The notes beneath the pieces are model-generated. The model saw nothing but the letters and a program-made list of their open reading frames with translations, made no database searches and was not told the origin of the DNA. Positions 23,488-32,484 of a stretch of 64,000 bases of DNA are shown here, one piece after another. The stretch is taken from contig JAFRQX010000025.1 of the NCBI GenBank assembly GCA_017428385.1, positions 62,001 to 126,000 of the forward strand, given 5' to 3'. Made by a program: the position numbers and the translations under genes. This DNA is from Clostridia bacterium (GTDB lineage: Bacteria; Bacillota; Clostridia; Christensenellales; Aristaeellaceae). The first letter of the stretch is position 1. Every line of letters starts with the position of its first letter.

Positions 23488-24480
23488 ATGATGGATATCG
23501 AAAAAACAATTGCCAGGCTGTTTGAAGCAGCCGGTCTCGGACAAATCCTGCCGCCTGTTACGCCTGTCTCCGGCGGTTATATGCACAGAATGTACCGGGT
23601 GAATACCCCGGAACGTTCCTATGCTGTAAAACATCTGAATCCGGAGATCATGAAACGGCCGAATGTCATGGATAATTACCGGAAAGCGGAAACGCTGGAA
23701 CAGATCATCGAGGATGCCGGAATACCGGTAGTAGCTGCCTTGACACTCAATGGACGGAAGATGCAGAAAGTGGACGATGAGTATTTCTATGTCTTCCGCT
23801 GGCAGAACGGCAGCATCACAGACTGGAACAACATCACGCCGGATCAGTGCCGTCAGACCGGAATCATTCAGGCCCGCATTCACGCCCTGCAGCCCAGGTA
23901 TATGGGATCTGTCATTCCGGAACTCAGTACCATCAACTGGGCGGAATACATTGCGGAGGCGGACAGGCAGAACAGCGTCATCACTCCCCTGCTGAAGGAG
24001 AACGAACAGCTGCTGAACGACGCGCAGGAAGCATTGAACGCCGCCCGGCTGGCACTGCCTGCTATGGAATGCATTACCAATGAGGATATGGATCCCAAGA
24101 ATGTCATGTGGGATGAAGGCAAACCGGTGATGATTGATCTGGAATGCCTGGATTACGGCAACCCTGTGTCCCACGTTCTGCAGCTGTCCCTGCAGTGGTC
24201 CGGCATCACAACCTGCGCCCTGGATCTGGCGAAAACAAAAGCCTTCTTTGACGGATACCTGGAAACCTGGGATAACAGCTTCAGGAATTACGGAAGTGTA
24301 GTGGGTCTGGCCTATACCTGGATTGAATGGCTGGAGTATAATATCACCAGGGCTTTGGGACAGTGCCAGGACGAAGAGGAACAGGCCATGGGCGTCTCGG
24401 AGGTCCGGAACACCATCAATCGCATCCGGTATATCCGGGAAAAAGAAGATCAGATCCGTAATCTGCTGGACCGGATTTGA
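23488..24480 (+). CDS. Phosphotransferase of the aminoglycoside/choline kinase (APH) fold
   Basis: A 330-residue kinase-like protein. The nucleotide-binding lobe includes YAVKHLNPEIM. The Brenner motif reads CITNEDMDPKNVMWDE, with Asp and Asn kept and the first His replaced by Asn. The metal-binding segment is VMIDLECLDYGNP. Similar proteins phosphorylate aminoglycosides, choline or small alcohols; this one cannot be assigned. No good ribosome binding site precedes it, and it begins six bases after the ASCH stop, so coupling is likely. Confidence 0.82.
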   Translation: MMDIEKTIARLFEAAGLGQILPPVTPVSGGYMHRMYRVNTPERSYAVKHLNPEIMKRPNVMDNYRKAETLEQIIEDAGIPVVAALTLNGRKMQKVDDEYFYVFRWQNGSITDWNNITPDQCRQTGIIQARIHALQPRYMGSVIPELSTINWAEYIAEADRQNSVITPLLKENEQLLNDAQEALNAARLALPAMECITNEDMDPKNVMWDEGKPVMIDLECLDYGNPVSHVLQLSLQWSGITTCALDLAKTKAFFDGYLETWDNSFRNYGSVVGLAYTWIEWLEYNITRALGQCQDEEEQAMGVSEVRNTINRIRYIREKEDQIRNLLDRI

Positions 24481-24546
24481 CAGAGCTGAAACCGCGTTAT
24501 GCAATAAAGTATAAACTCACCAAGATCAGGAAAGGATCGAACAGCT

Positions 24547-25122
24547 ATGAATATCACTGCTGAACTGGTATATGCCCAGACAGAACAGGCCGTTACAGCC
24601 CTGCTACAGGAAAACCGTCCCCATTTCAACCCGGTAAAATTGCTGGTCATCGGCGGCAGCTCCAGCGAAATAGCCGGCGGCACCATCGGTCACAATTCCA
24701 CCTATGAATACGGTGAAGCCGTGGTGGAAGCCGTGATGAAGGTATGCGGTGATGCCGGTGTGGCGCCTGCATTCCAGTGCTGTGAGCATCTGAACCGTTC
24801 CCTAATCATGGAAAGGGAAACGGCCGAGCGCTATGGTTATGAAATTGTATGGGTCGTTCCCCGCATCAAAGCCGGAGGTTCTCTGGCCACTGCGGCCTGG
24901 AAGCGTTTCAAAGACCCTGTGGCAGTCCTGGCCATTCAGGCGGATGCCGGTCTTGATATTGGCCAGACCCTGATCGGAATGCATCTCCGTCGTGTTGCCG
25001 TACCTGTTCGGCTCAGCATTTCACAGGTTGGGGAAGCCCGGATTTCCGCAGCCCGCACCCGTCCTCTGCTGGTCGGCGGTGAAAGAGCACGATATATCCC
25101 GGAATCAGAGGAAAACCCGTAA
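24547..25122 (+). CDS. TIGR01440 / UPF0340 family protein (YwlG-like)
   Basis: A 191-residue protein of the conserved UPF0340 family. Diagnostic segments are VIGGSSSEIAGGTIGHNS, APAFQCCEHLNRSLIMERE and VAVLAIQADAGLDIGQTLIGMHLRRVAVP. Conserved in Firmicutes, often near ribose-phosphate or serine metabolism genes; function not established. AGGAAAGGA precedes the ATG. Confidence 0.92.
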   Translation: MNITAELVYAQTEQAVTALLQENRPHFNPVKLLVIGGSSSEIAGGTIGHNSTYEYGEAVVEAVMKVCGDAGVAPAFQCCEHLNRSLIMERETAERYGYEIVWVVPRIKAGGSLATAAWKRFKDPVAVLAIQADAGLDIGQTLIGMHLRRVAVPVRLSISQVGEARISAARTRPLLVGGERARYIPESEENP

Positions 25123-25186
25123 AAGCCCTTACGGCATTGTTGTTTTGTAATAAATGTAAAATATGCAAAAAAAGTGTCATTCGTTC

Positions 25187-25216
25187 TTGACAAACCCGGA
25201 TTTGTTCTGTTATCAT
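25187..25216 (+). promoter_or_regulatory. Promoter of the helD leader
   Basis: A perfect TTGACA (25187-25192), 18-bp spacer, TATCAT (25211-25216). It predicts a start near 25223 and a leader of about 90 nt before the helD ATG. Confidence 0.7.
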
Positions 25217-25250
25217 GCACTTCCACACGCTTGCAGGACATAGAATCCGT

Positions 25251-25294
25251 AAGCCTCTGCGTAGAAAAAATACGGCAGAGGCTTTTATATTTTT
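25251..25294 (+). terminator. Intrinsic terminator inside the helD leader
   Basis: AAGCCTCTGC pairs with GCAGAGGCTT (10 bp) and GTA/TAC extends the stem inside with one bulged G; a TTTTATATTTTT tract follows. Because the promoter is upstream and the helD start codon only 18 bp downstream, read-through must be controlled or the short RNA (about 70 nt) is itself a product. Confidence 0.75.
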
Positions 25295-25311
25295 GCCGGG
25301 AAAGGACGATT

Positions 25312-27516
25312 ATGGAATCTGTCACATTACCCGAACATCCATCTGCGAAGGAAGAGTATCTTCATCTTCAGCAGGCTCGGGACACCATTGACCGGGAAAT
25401 CAGGGAAGTGGAAGCCCTCACCGGGGCAAAGGCCGGTGAAGAAATGGATGTTCATGCAAACATTGTACCGGACGATCAGGAGGAGGTATACCTGCAGCTG
25501 TTCAAGGCCAAGCTGGACCGGCTGCGTCAGCTGACCATGGCCGCCGGGCAGGCTTACTTTGCCCGGCTGGATTTCACTCCCGCCGGCAGCTCTCCGGAAA
25601 CCTGGTATCTGGGACGCTGGGGCGTTCTGGATCCGGCTGCGCTGACTCCGGTTGTGGTGGACTGGCGCTCCCCCGTTGCGAACCTGTATTACTCCGGCCA
25701 GATCGGAAAAATGGACTATGAGGCGCCGGACGGACACGTGGAGGGCGAGCTGACCCTGAAGCGGATGCTGACCGTCCGGGAGCGGGAACTTATCAGTCTG
25801 TTCGACAGCGGCATTGTTTCCCAGGAAACCTATCTTCAGGAGGTACTGGGCAGTATCTCCACGGACAGGCTCCGTGAAATCGTCACCACCATCCAGGCGG
25901 AGCAGAACATCGTCATCCGTCATCCCCTCGCCGCACACCTGCTGGTACAGGGCGCCGCGGGAAGCGGAAAAACCACCATCGCCCTGCACCGGATCGCTTA
26001 CCTGCTCTATACTTATCAGAAAACACTGAAACCTGAAAATATGATGATCCTGGCGCCCAACCCGCTGTTCCTCTCCTATATCTCTCAGGTCCTTCCTGAT
26101 CTGGGCGTCGAACGGGTCGTACAAACCACCTTCGAGGGCTGGTGCCGGGAAGGCATGGGCCGCCGGATGCCGAAACTGCAGCGGGAAAGCCGGCTGGAAA
26201 AGAACCTGACCCTTTCAGAGGCAGAGCGGGAAAAGGCCGGCCGGATTCTTCGGCTCAAGGGTTCCCTGGCCATGATGAAAAAGCTGGAGAGCTATCTGGA
26301 TCATCTGCAGACCGCCATCCTGCCGGAGAAAGGCTTCAAAATGGCAGGTGTCCCGCTCATGGAACATGAGGAGCTCGAAACCATCTTTCTCCGGGACCTG
26401 CGGTACTTCCCTCTGGAGCAGCGTATCAGCGAACTGAAAAAGATTGTCCGCAAGAGAGTCCAGTCCGCCGCCGCCCTGTTGAAGGACCGGTACAATGCCA
26501 GTGCGGAGCAGATGGTTCTGAAGATCAAGGCCAATATGCGGGAAAGCGCCCAGCGGCAGCAGAAGATCAAGGATCTGTATACGATCCGGGACCAACGCTA
26601 TAAGGAAATCGACGCCCGGGCTGAGGAATACCTCGGCAAATACCGGGATAAATTCCCGTTGCCGGACCTGACAGGGCTTTACAAAAACTTCCTCGAAGAA
26701 TGCTATCCCGGTGAGGAGCTGCTTCCGGAAGACGATACCCTGCGGCAGGAGGACCTGCCGATGCTGGTGATGATCTGCAAAGCCCTCTACGGACTGAAGA
26801 CAAAGCAGATGAAGCATATCGTCATCGATGAATGCCAGGACTTCTCCCCCTTCCAGATTGAGCTGCTGAAGCAAGCTAATCCCGCGGCAACCTTCACCCT
26901 GGTCGGTGACCTATACCAGGGTATCCGGGCGGATGAGGGAATCCGCAGCTGGGAAGAATGGAAGGAGCCGGTCTTTGAAAACAAGGCGGACCTGAAGCAG
27001 CTGACCGTCAGCTACCGGAACACCGTCGAGATCATGAATCTGGCGCAGACCGTTTCCGGCCGTTATCCCATCCCCGGCATCTGTGAAACAAAACCCGTGC
27101 TGCGGCACGGCGAAAAGCCGAAGATCATCCAGGCTGACAGCGATAAAGAACGTCTTTCCCGGATCCGGGAACAGGTGCAGGCCTGGCGCCGGGAGGGCTA
27201 TCACAGTATTGCCCTGATCGAAAAAACAGCGGAGCAGGCAAAGAAACTGTACAAGCAGATCGGTCAGGAACTGGATGCCCACCTGCTGTCTGAAACGGAT
27301 TCCGAATACCGGGGCGGTGTGCTGATCCTTCCGGCCAGCATTGTCAAGGGTATGGAATTCGACTGTGTAGGCATCTGCGATGCCTCCGCGGAAAACTTCC
27401 CGGAGGACGAATTCCTCTGCCGGATCCTGTACGTCATGATGACCCGTCCCCTCCACCGCCTGGCCATCTGGCACAAAGGAGAGCTTTCTCCCCTTCTGTC
27501 AGGCACTGTCCAATAA
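25312..27516 (+). CDS. helD: RNA polymerase recycling helicase-like ATPase HelD
   Basis: A 734-residue UvrD/Rep-like ATPase matching HelD, which strips stalled RNA polymerase from DNA and in some bacteria protects against rifamycins. The N-terminal coiled-coil arm (EYLHLQQARDTIDREIREVE) inserts into polymerase. Walker A is GAAGSGKTT near residue 218, Walker B is VIDECQDFSPFQIELL near 505, and later motifs include SYRNTVEIMN and VKGMEFDCVGI. A long helical insertion between the helicase halves (residues 280-460 or so) is the second polymerase-contacting element. AAAGGA precedes the ATG. A leader terminator suggests conditional expression. Confidence 0.9.
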   Translation: MESVTLPEHPSAKEEYLHLQQARDTIDREIREVEALTGAKAGEEMDVHANIVPDDQEEVYLQLFKAKLDRLRQLTMAAGQAYFARLDFTPAGSSPETWYLGRWGVLDPAALTPVVVDWRSPVANLYYSGQIGKMDYEAPDGHVEGELTLKRMLTVRERELISLFDSGIVSQETYLQEVLGSISTDRLREIVTTIQAEQNIVIRHPLAAHLLVQGAAGSGKTTIALHRIAYLLYTYQKTLKPENMMILAPNPLFLSYISQVLPDLGVERVVQTTFEGWCREGMGRRMPKLQRESRLEKNLTLSEAEREKAGRILRLKGSLAMMKKLESYLDHLQTAILPEKGFKMAGVPLMEHEELETIFLRDLRYFPLEQRISELKKIVRKRVQSAAALLKDRYNASAEQMVLKIKANMRESAQRQQKIKDLYTIRDQRYKEIDARAEEYLGKYRDKFPLPDLTGLYKNFLEECYPGEELLPEDDTLRQEDLPMLVMICKALYGLKTKQMKHIVIDECQDFSPFQIELLKQANPAATFTLVGDLYQGIRADEGIRSWEEWKEPVFENKADLKQLTVSYRNTVEIMNLAQTVSGRYPIPGICETKPVLRHGEKPKIIQADSDKERLSRIREQVQAWRREGYHSIALIEKTAEQAKKLYKQIGQELDAHLLSETDSEYRGGVLILPASIVKGMEFDCVGICDASAENFPEDEFLCRILYVMMTRPLHRLAIWHKGELSPLLSGTVQ

Positions 27517-27599
27517 TCAGTGCAGAAAAGCCATGCCTCAAAACAATCCGTAGCCTCCAGAATTAAGGCTGTCCTCTTACTTCGTCTGAAGAACAAATA

Positions 27600-27634
27600 A
27601 TTCTGCATTTTGCATTCTTAATTCTGCATTTGGC
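27600..27634. repeat. Degenerate heptamer tandem repeat, 5 units
   Basis: Units ATTCTGC, ATTTTGC, ATTCTTA, ATTCTGC, ATTTGGC. It lies in a 297-bp gap between helD and a GNAT gene that holds no gene; the same gap has a second tract and a GC-rich imperfect hairpin region (27701-27760). Confidence 0.75.
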
Positions 27635-27680
27635 ATCGCTACGCGATGACACTGTCCCTTACTACGTCCAAAGGACGCAA

Positions 27681-27701
27681 ATTATGAATTATGAATTGTT
27701 G
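27681..27701. repeat. Degenerate heptamer tandem repeat, 3 units
   Basis: Units ATTATGA, ATTATGA and ATTGTTG, with two more related units (ATTGTGA, ATTAAAG) at 27790-27803 just before the next ribosome binding site. Confidence 0.65.
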
Positions 27702-27813
27702 CGGAGTCATCCGTGCTTTAGCGCGGCGAATGACTCCCACGCTACAGCCGTCAAAGGTCTGAAAGAGCTTTGGTAACGGCGATCACGAAATTGTGAATTA
27801 AAGGAGAACGACT

Positions 27814-28350
27814 ATGATTGAAACAGAACGACTATTATTGAGACCTTATACTCTCGACGACTTTCCCGCCCTCTACGAAATCATGTCCGATCCCGAAACC
27901 ATGCAGCACTATCCGGCGCCCTTTGACGCGGACAGAACCCGTAACTGGATCGCCTGGAACCTGGACAACTATGAAAAATACGGTTTCGGTCTCTGGGCCG
28001 TTGTCCTGAAGGAAACCGGCGAGTTCATCGGGGACTGCGGCATCACTCTCCAGAATATCGATGGTGAAATCCTGCCGGAAATCGGTTATCATATCCATAA
28101 AAAGTACTGGCGGCGCGGTTTCGGGAAGGAAGCAGCCCGGGCCGTCCGGGACTGGGGCTTCCGAAACACAGAATACGATATCTTCTACTCCTACATGAAA
28201 TACACAAACATCGGCTCCTGGTCCACAGCCCTGGCCAACGGAATGAAAAAGGTCAAGGAATACCCGGATCCGAAGAACACCATTTCCTACGCTTATGCAA
28301 TTACCCGGGAGGAATGGGAAAAGCTGCAGCAGGGCAGTTCAGCCGACTGA
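27814..28350 (+). CDS. RimJ/RimL-type GNAT acetyltransferase
   Basis: A 178-residue acetyltransferase of the Acetyltransf_3 type: MIETERLLLRPYTLDDFPAL at the N-terminus, IGDCGITLQNID, and the cofactor loop HKKYWRRGFGKEAARAV. The N-terminal wording is that of ribosomal-protein or small-molecule acetyltransferases. AAAGGAGAA is the ribosome binding site. First gene after the repeat-filled gap. Confidence 0.9.
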   Translation: MIETERLLLRPYTLDDFPALYEIMSDPETMQHYPAPFDADRTRNWIAWNLDNYEKYGFGLWAVVLKETGEFIGDCGITLQNIDGEILPEIGYHIHKKYWRRGFGKEAARAVRDWGFRNTEYDIFYSYMKYTNIGSWSTALANGMKKVKEYPDPKNTISYAYAITREEWEKLQQGSSAD

Positions 28351-28422
28351 TTCCTGTTCTCCTTCTGTTAATTACCTTTCTGATAATTTGTAAAAAAACA
28401 GAATAAAAAGGAGTGAACCGGA

Positions 28423-29178
28423 ATGAAAGAGTACACGAAGCAGCACAAGAAAGCCTGGGAATACAACGCCTATGAATTCTGGGTCAAGAATGCCGGAACC
28501 CCGGCAGAACGGGCAAAAGAAGATGTTGCAAACCCGGAAAAGATGCTGAGGAAGTACGCACAGTACTTCGACAGCTATAAAGGCGTCCGGATTGCCAACA
28601 TCTGCGGGTCCTGCGGAAAAAAAGCCGTTCCCCTGGCGCTGCTCGGAGCTGACGTGACAGTTTTCGACATCTCCGAAGAGAACAAACGCTATGCCATGGA
28701 AACAGCGCAGGCAGCAAATGTTCCTCTGAATTATGAGGTTTGCGACATTCTGGAGATTGATCTGGAAAAGTATGCCGGTTATTTCGACATCGTCTTCATG
28801 GAGGGCGGAATCCTGCATTATTTCCATACGATCGATGAGTTTATGAAAATGATGAATACCATCCTTAAGCCGGGCGGAAAAATGATCTGCAGCGACTTTC
28901 ATCCGTTTACCAAGATCCTGGACAGCCTGAATATGGAGCGTCCCACCATGAGTTATTTCTCAACGGAAATCTACGAAGGGGAAATGGCCCATGCCCGTTT
29001 CTTCCCGGAAGAGATCCGCAGCCAGATGCCCAAATGCAGCTACCGCCGGTATACCATGAGTGAGATTATCAACTCCATCATCCGGTGCGGTTTCTGCCTG
29101 AAACAGCTGGACGAACATCCCGCCTGGGAAAACGACAGCCTGCCGGGTGAATTCACCGCGATTGCGATCAAAAACTGA
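28423..29178 (+). CDS. Class I SAM-dependent methyltransferase
   Basis: A 251-residue methyltransferase: VRIANICGSCGKKAVPLALLG (motif I, with Cys in place of some glycines), VTVFDISEENKRYAMETAQ (motif II, acidic end of beta 2), FDIVFMEGGILHYF and LKPGGKMICSDFHPF. The N-terminal KQHKKAWEYNAYEFW is typical of a clostridial subgroup. First of four consecutive methyltransferase genes. AAAAGGAG upstream. Substrate unknown. Confidence 0.88.
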   Translation: MKEYTKQHKKAWEYNAYEFWVKNAGTPAERAKEDVANPEKMLRKYAQYFDSYKGVRIANICGSCGKKAVPLALLGADVTVFDISEENKRYAMETAQAANVPLNYEVCDILEIDLEKYAGYFDIVFMEGGILHYFHTIDEFMKMMNTILKPGGKMICSDFHPFTKILDSLNMERPTMSYFSTEIYEGEMAHARFFPEEIRSQMPKCSYRRYTMSEIINSIIRCGFCLKQLDEHPAWENDSLPGEFTAIAIKN

Positions 29179-29206
29179 TCGGCACAGAAAAGGAGGAAAC
29201 CTGACA

Positions 29207-29977
29207 ATGGAGTACAGGAAAGTGTTTGATAAAATCCCGGAACAGTTCGACAAATACCGGCCCCGGTACAGTGCTGAACTCTTTGCTGACCTGATTGAAT
29301 ACGCGGGAATCGGCCCGGATGTATCGGTGCTTGAGATCGGTCCCGGAACAGGCCAGGCAACCGATCCGATTCTGGAAACCGGCTGCGACTATCACGCGAT
29401 TGAACTGGGTGAACATCTTTACGCAAAGATGAAGGAAAAATACGGAAACCGCCCCAACTTCCATATCGTGAATGATGATTTCATCACCCATAATTACGGG
29501 GATCAGAAATTCGATATGATCTATTCTGCGGCGACCATCCAGTGGATCCCGGAAGCAGTCGCCTTCTCAAAGACCTTTGACCTGCTGAAGCCGGGCGGAA
29601 CCCTGGCCATGATGCTGACAAGCGATGATTACAAGACCCCGAACGAAACGCTTTATAACCGGATCCAGGAAGTCTACGCCAAGTACTTCAAACCGGAAGC
29701 AACCTATAATGAGATGCGTGCTCCCTTCAGCTACACCAACGCTTCCAATTACGGTTATGTGAATTTTGAACGGCGGGATTATCATGGACAGCGCGTCTTT
29801 ACCGCAGATGAATTTGCTTTATACAGCGGAACCCACTGCACTTCCATCGTGATTCCGGAACCTTATAAAACTAAGTTCTTCAACGGCCTGAGGGAAGCTG
29901 TTCTGGAAGCCGGAAACAAAATCGTATTCAATGATACCTATATCCTGTACCTGACCCGAAAACCGAAGGAAGGCTGA
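29207..29977 (+). CDS. Class I SAM-dependent methyltransferase
   Basis: A 256-residue methyltransferase: FDKYRPRYSAELFADLIEYAG, VLEIGPGTGQATDPIL (motif I), YHAIELGEHLYAKM, FDMIYSAATIQWIPE and LLKPGGTLAMML. It is clearly paralogous to the gene two places downstream (same YDK/FDKYRP opening, same GxGQA motif I, same C-terminal ILYLTRKP). AAAGGAGG precedes the start; longer in-frame forms overlap the previous gene. Confidence 0.9.
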   Translation: MEYRKVFDKIPEQFDKYRPRYSAELFADLIEYAGIGPDVSVLEIGPGTGQATDPILETGCDYHAIELGEHLYAKMKEKYGNRPNFHIVNDDFITHNYGDQKFDMIYSAATIQWIPEAVAFSKTFDLLKPGGTLAMMLTSDDYKTPNETLYNRIQEVYAKYFKPEATYNEMRAPFSYTNASNYGYVNFERRDYHGQRVFTADEFALYSGTHCTSIVIPEPYKTKFFNGLREAVLEAGNKIVFNDTYILYLTRKPKEG

Positions 29978-29997
29978 AACCTTGGAAAGGATGAACG

Positions 29998-30648
29998 ATG
30001 AACAACCTTGTCACGCAATGGTATGAAGATAAAAAGAATGTGGATGAAATGCAGCAGTGGAATCCCGCGCTGAAGGAATGGGAACGGACTGTGATCAGTC
30101 GCTTCCCAGCCGGCGTCAGGATCCTGGATATCGGCTGCGGTCTGGGACGTGAAGCTTTCGCCCTGGCGGAAATGGGTTTTGACGTTGTCGGAATAGATAT
30201 CTCAAAGGAAGTTATCTCCCAGGTTAAGCAGTTATCTGCTGAAAAAGGGTATTCTATCCCCTTTTCTGATTATGACGGGAAAACCCTGTCTTTCCCGGAC
30301 AGCTCGTTTGATGTGGTTATAATCTGGGCCCAGACCTTCGGTCTGCTCTACGGAAACGAGTATAAACAGGAATTCCTGGCGGAATGCAAAAGAGTCCTCA
30401 GGAAAGACGGTCTCTTCAGTTTCTCCGGACATGATCTGCATTTTCTTCAGGCGTATCATCCTAACTGCCTCAATGGCCGGAAGTTCTACCCCTATGCCAA
30501 TACGGAAATGTACTGGGAAACTTTTGAGGCTTCTGATCTGACGCGTTTCGCGGAGCAGGCAGGCCTGGAGGTTGTCCTCTGCGAAAAAGGAAAGATCTAC
30601 AAACCGGAGGACGGAACGATCCTCCACTGCTTATGTAAGAAGAGATAA
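29998..30648 (+). CDS. Class I SAM-dependent methyltransferase
   Basis: A 216-residue methyltransferase: VRILDIGCGLGREAFALAEMG (motif I), VVGIDISKEVISQVKQL, FPDSSFDVVIIWAQTFGLLY and VLRKDGLFSFSG. It belongs to the Methyltransf_25/11 type and is unlike its two flanking paralogues. AAAGGATGAACG before the ATG. Substrate unknown. Confidence 0.9.
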   Translation: MNNLVTQWYEDKKNVDEMQQWNPALKEWERTVISRFPAGVRILDIGCGLGREAFALAEMGFDVVGIDISKEVISQVKQLSAEKGYSIPFSDYDGKTLSFPDSSFDVVIIWAQTFGLLYGNEYKQEFLAECKRVLRKDGLFSFSGHDLHFLQAYHPNCLNGRKFYPYANTEMYWETFEASDLTRFAEQAGLEVVLCEKGKIYKPEDGTILHCLCKKR

Positions 30649-30675
30649 ATACTTCTAAAAAGGAGGCTTTATCAG

Positions 30676-31476
30676 ATGGAGTCAACAAATCAAGAAAAAG
30701 GATGGACATTCAACACCGTATCCAAAACCTATGATAAAATGCGTCCCGGTTACCCGGATGAACTGTATCAGGTATTGTTTGCCTATGCTCCGCTGAACGC
30801 CTCATGCGCAGCCGTGGAAATCGGTATCGGCGCAGGCCAGGCTTCACTGCCTGTCCTGAAAACCGGCTGTGCGCTGACAGCCGTGGAATACGGTGATCAG
30901 TTGGCGGAAGTATGCAGGGAAAAGTTCCGTGATTATTCCCGCTTTTCAGTGATTACCGGCAAATTTGAAGATGCTGTTCTGCCGGAGGATGCTTTTGATC
31001 TGGTGTACTCTGCCTCCGCCTTCCATTGGGTTCCGGAGGAAATCGGATATCCAAAGGTTTTCCGGATACTGAAGTCGGGAGGAGCTTTTGCCCGGTTTGC
31101 CAATCATCCCTATCAGGCAAAGGATAATCCGGAACTGCTCGCGGAAATACAGCGTGCCTATGTCGAATACTATTATCCCTATTATGGAAAGCAGCCGAGG
31201 ACGCCTTCTGAGTATACGGAAGAGCAGGCAGCCGCAAGGGCAAAGATCGCCGATCAATACGGGTTTACAGACACGCGGTATGCCCTGTTTTACAGGCAGC
31301 GGATCCTGACAGCCGCTGAATACAGGGCGCTGATCGGAACTTATTCTGACCATATCACAATCGAGGAAAGCGTCCGGGAACGCTTCTTTGACGCGATAGA
31401 AGAAACAATCAACCGGCATGGCGGATCCATCACCATATTTGATACGATTGATCTGCAGCTGACCAGGAAACCATAA
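30676..31476 (+). CDS. Class I SAM-dependent methyltransferase
   Basis: A 266-residue protein: FNTVSKTYDKMRPGYPDELY, AAVEIGIGAGQASLPVLKTG (motif I), FDLVYSASAFHWVPEEIGYPK and KSGGAFARFANHPYQ, ending TIDLQLTRKP. It is a diverged copy of the gene beginning at 29207. AAAAGGAGG is the ribosome binding site. Last of the four methyltransferases. Confidence 0.9.
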   Translation: MESTNQEKGWTFNTVSKTYDKMRPGYPDELYQVLFAYAPLNASCAAVEIGIGAGQASLPVLKTGCALTAVEYGDQLAEVCREKFRDYSRFSVITGKFEDAVLPEDAFDLVYSASAFHWVPEEIGYPKVFRILKSGGAFARFANHPYQAKDNPELLAEIQRAYVEYYYPYYGKQPRTPSEYTEEQAAARAKIADQYGFTDTRYALFYRQRILTAAEYRALIGTYSDHITIEESVRERFFDAIEETINRHGGSITIFDTIDLQLTRKP

Positions 31477-31488
31477 GAAGGAGACATC

Positions 31489-31926
31489 ATGATGCAGGTA
31501 ACAATCAGGCCCATACAGGAATCCGACTATGCGGCCGTTTCCGCCATCTGGCGTGACGTGCTGGATATTTATAACGCCACAGAGCAAAGCGTTGCGGAAA
31601 TCCATGCGCAAATGGCGCAGGATAATCATTACCATACCTTTGTCGCGGAAGCCGACGGAAAAGTTGTCGGGCTCGTGACCGCTGTAAAAGTGCTCGCGGT
31701 CGGTCATCCGGGCGGATATATCAAAATGAACGGTCTGGGCGTTCTTCCGGAATACCGACGTCTGGGTATCGGCAAAATGCTGATGGACCGCGTGGAACAG
31801 CTGGCTCTTCAGGAAGGCGCGCCTTATATCGGTCTTGCCTCAGGAATCAGGAGAACAGAAGCCCACGCCTTTTATGAACGGCTGGGCTTTCAGAAAACAT
31901 CCTTCTGGTTCAGGAAGAACCTGTAA
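31489..31926 (+). CDS. GNAT family N-acetyltransferase
   Basis: A 145-residue GNAT: VTIRPIQESDYAAVSAIWRD, LGVLPEYRRLGIGKMLMDRV (cofactor loop) and AHAFYERLGFQKTS. GAAGGAGA precedes the ATG. It starts 12 bases after the methyltransferase stop and ends three bases before the CHAP-like gene, so it belongs to one transcript. Substrate unknown. Confidence 0.9.
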   Translation: MMQVTIRPIQESDYAAVSAIWRDVLDIYNATEQSVAEIHAQMAQDNHYHTFVAEADGKVVGLVTAVKVLAVGHPGGYIKMNGLGVLPEYRRLGIGKMLMDRVEQLALQEGAPYIGLASGIRRTEAHAFYERLGFQKTSFWFRKNL

Positions 31927-31928
31927 TA

Positions 31929-32480
31929 ATGAAAGTGAGAACAGCGATGGAAAAGGCAACCCGAAAAGCATTGGCAAAGGTCGCGGAAGAAAAGGCCCTG
32001 CTTCCCTTTCACGGGTATATTGAAGGCAAGGAATCCAATCTTGAGCCCCTTATCCGGTTTTTCCCCGGGTGGACCCTGCAGGAAGCAGACGGCGTATGGT
32101 GTGCAGCCTTCGTGTACTACTGTTGCAGGGAAGCAGGGGTTGATCTCCCCATCCGGCCGGACGAATGCAGGTCCTGCCATCTGGCGGGATGTATCGCCTG
32201 GGAAGAGTGGGCGATTGGCGATGACCGGATCGGTTACCATAAAGGAACGGATGCCTTTGTGCCGGAAGCCGGTGATATTGTTCTTTATGACCGGGTCTTC
32301 AACAATCAGGAGCATGACCATATCGGCATTGTTCTGCGGAAACGCGGAAACACCCTCATCGTTGCGGAAGGTAATAAGGACAACATATCGCAGATTGTGG
32401 AACGTCCGCTGGACGGCCATATCAGGGCATTTATCAGAATTCCGGATGGATATCGGTATCATCAGCCTGAAAGGATCTGA
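31929..32480 (+). CDS. CHAP-like cysteine amidase without signal peptide
   Basis: A 183-residue protein resembling the CHAP/NlpC-P60 fold. The catalytic Cys is in ADGVWCAAFVYYCC, the His in EHDHIGIVLRKRG, and the polar third position is probably in VAEGNKDN. CHAP domains usually cut peptidoglycan, but there is no signal peptide or membrane segment, so it seems cytosolic. The central DECRSCHLAGCIAWEEW is an unusual Cys-rich insertion. It is packed between a GNAT and a nucleoside-kinase-like gene. Substrate unknown. Confidence 0.72.
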   Translation: MKVRTAMEKATRKALAKVAEEKALLPFHGYIEGKESNLEPLIRFFPGWTLQEADGVWCAAFVYYCCREAGVDLPIRPDECRSCHLAGCIAWEEWAIGDDRIGYHKGTDAFVPEAGDIVLYDRVFNNQEHDHIGIVLRKRGNTLIVAEGNKDNISQIVERPLDGHIRAFIRIPDGYRYHQPERI

Positions 32481-32484
32481 ATCA

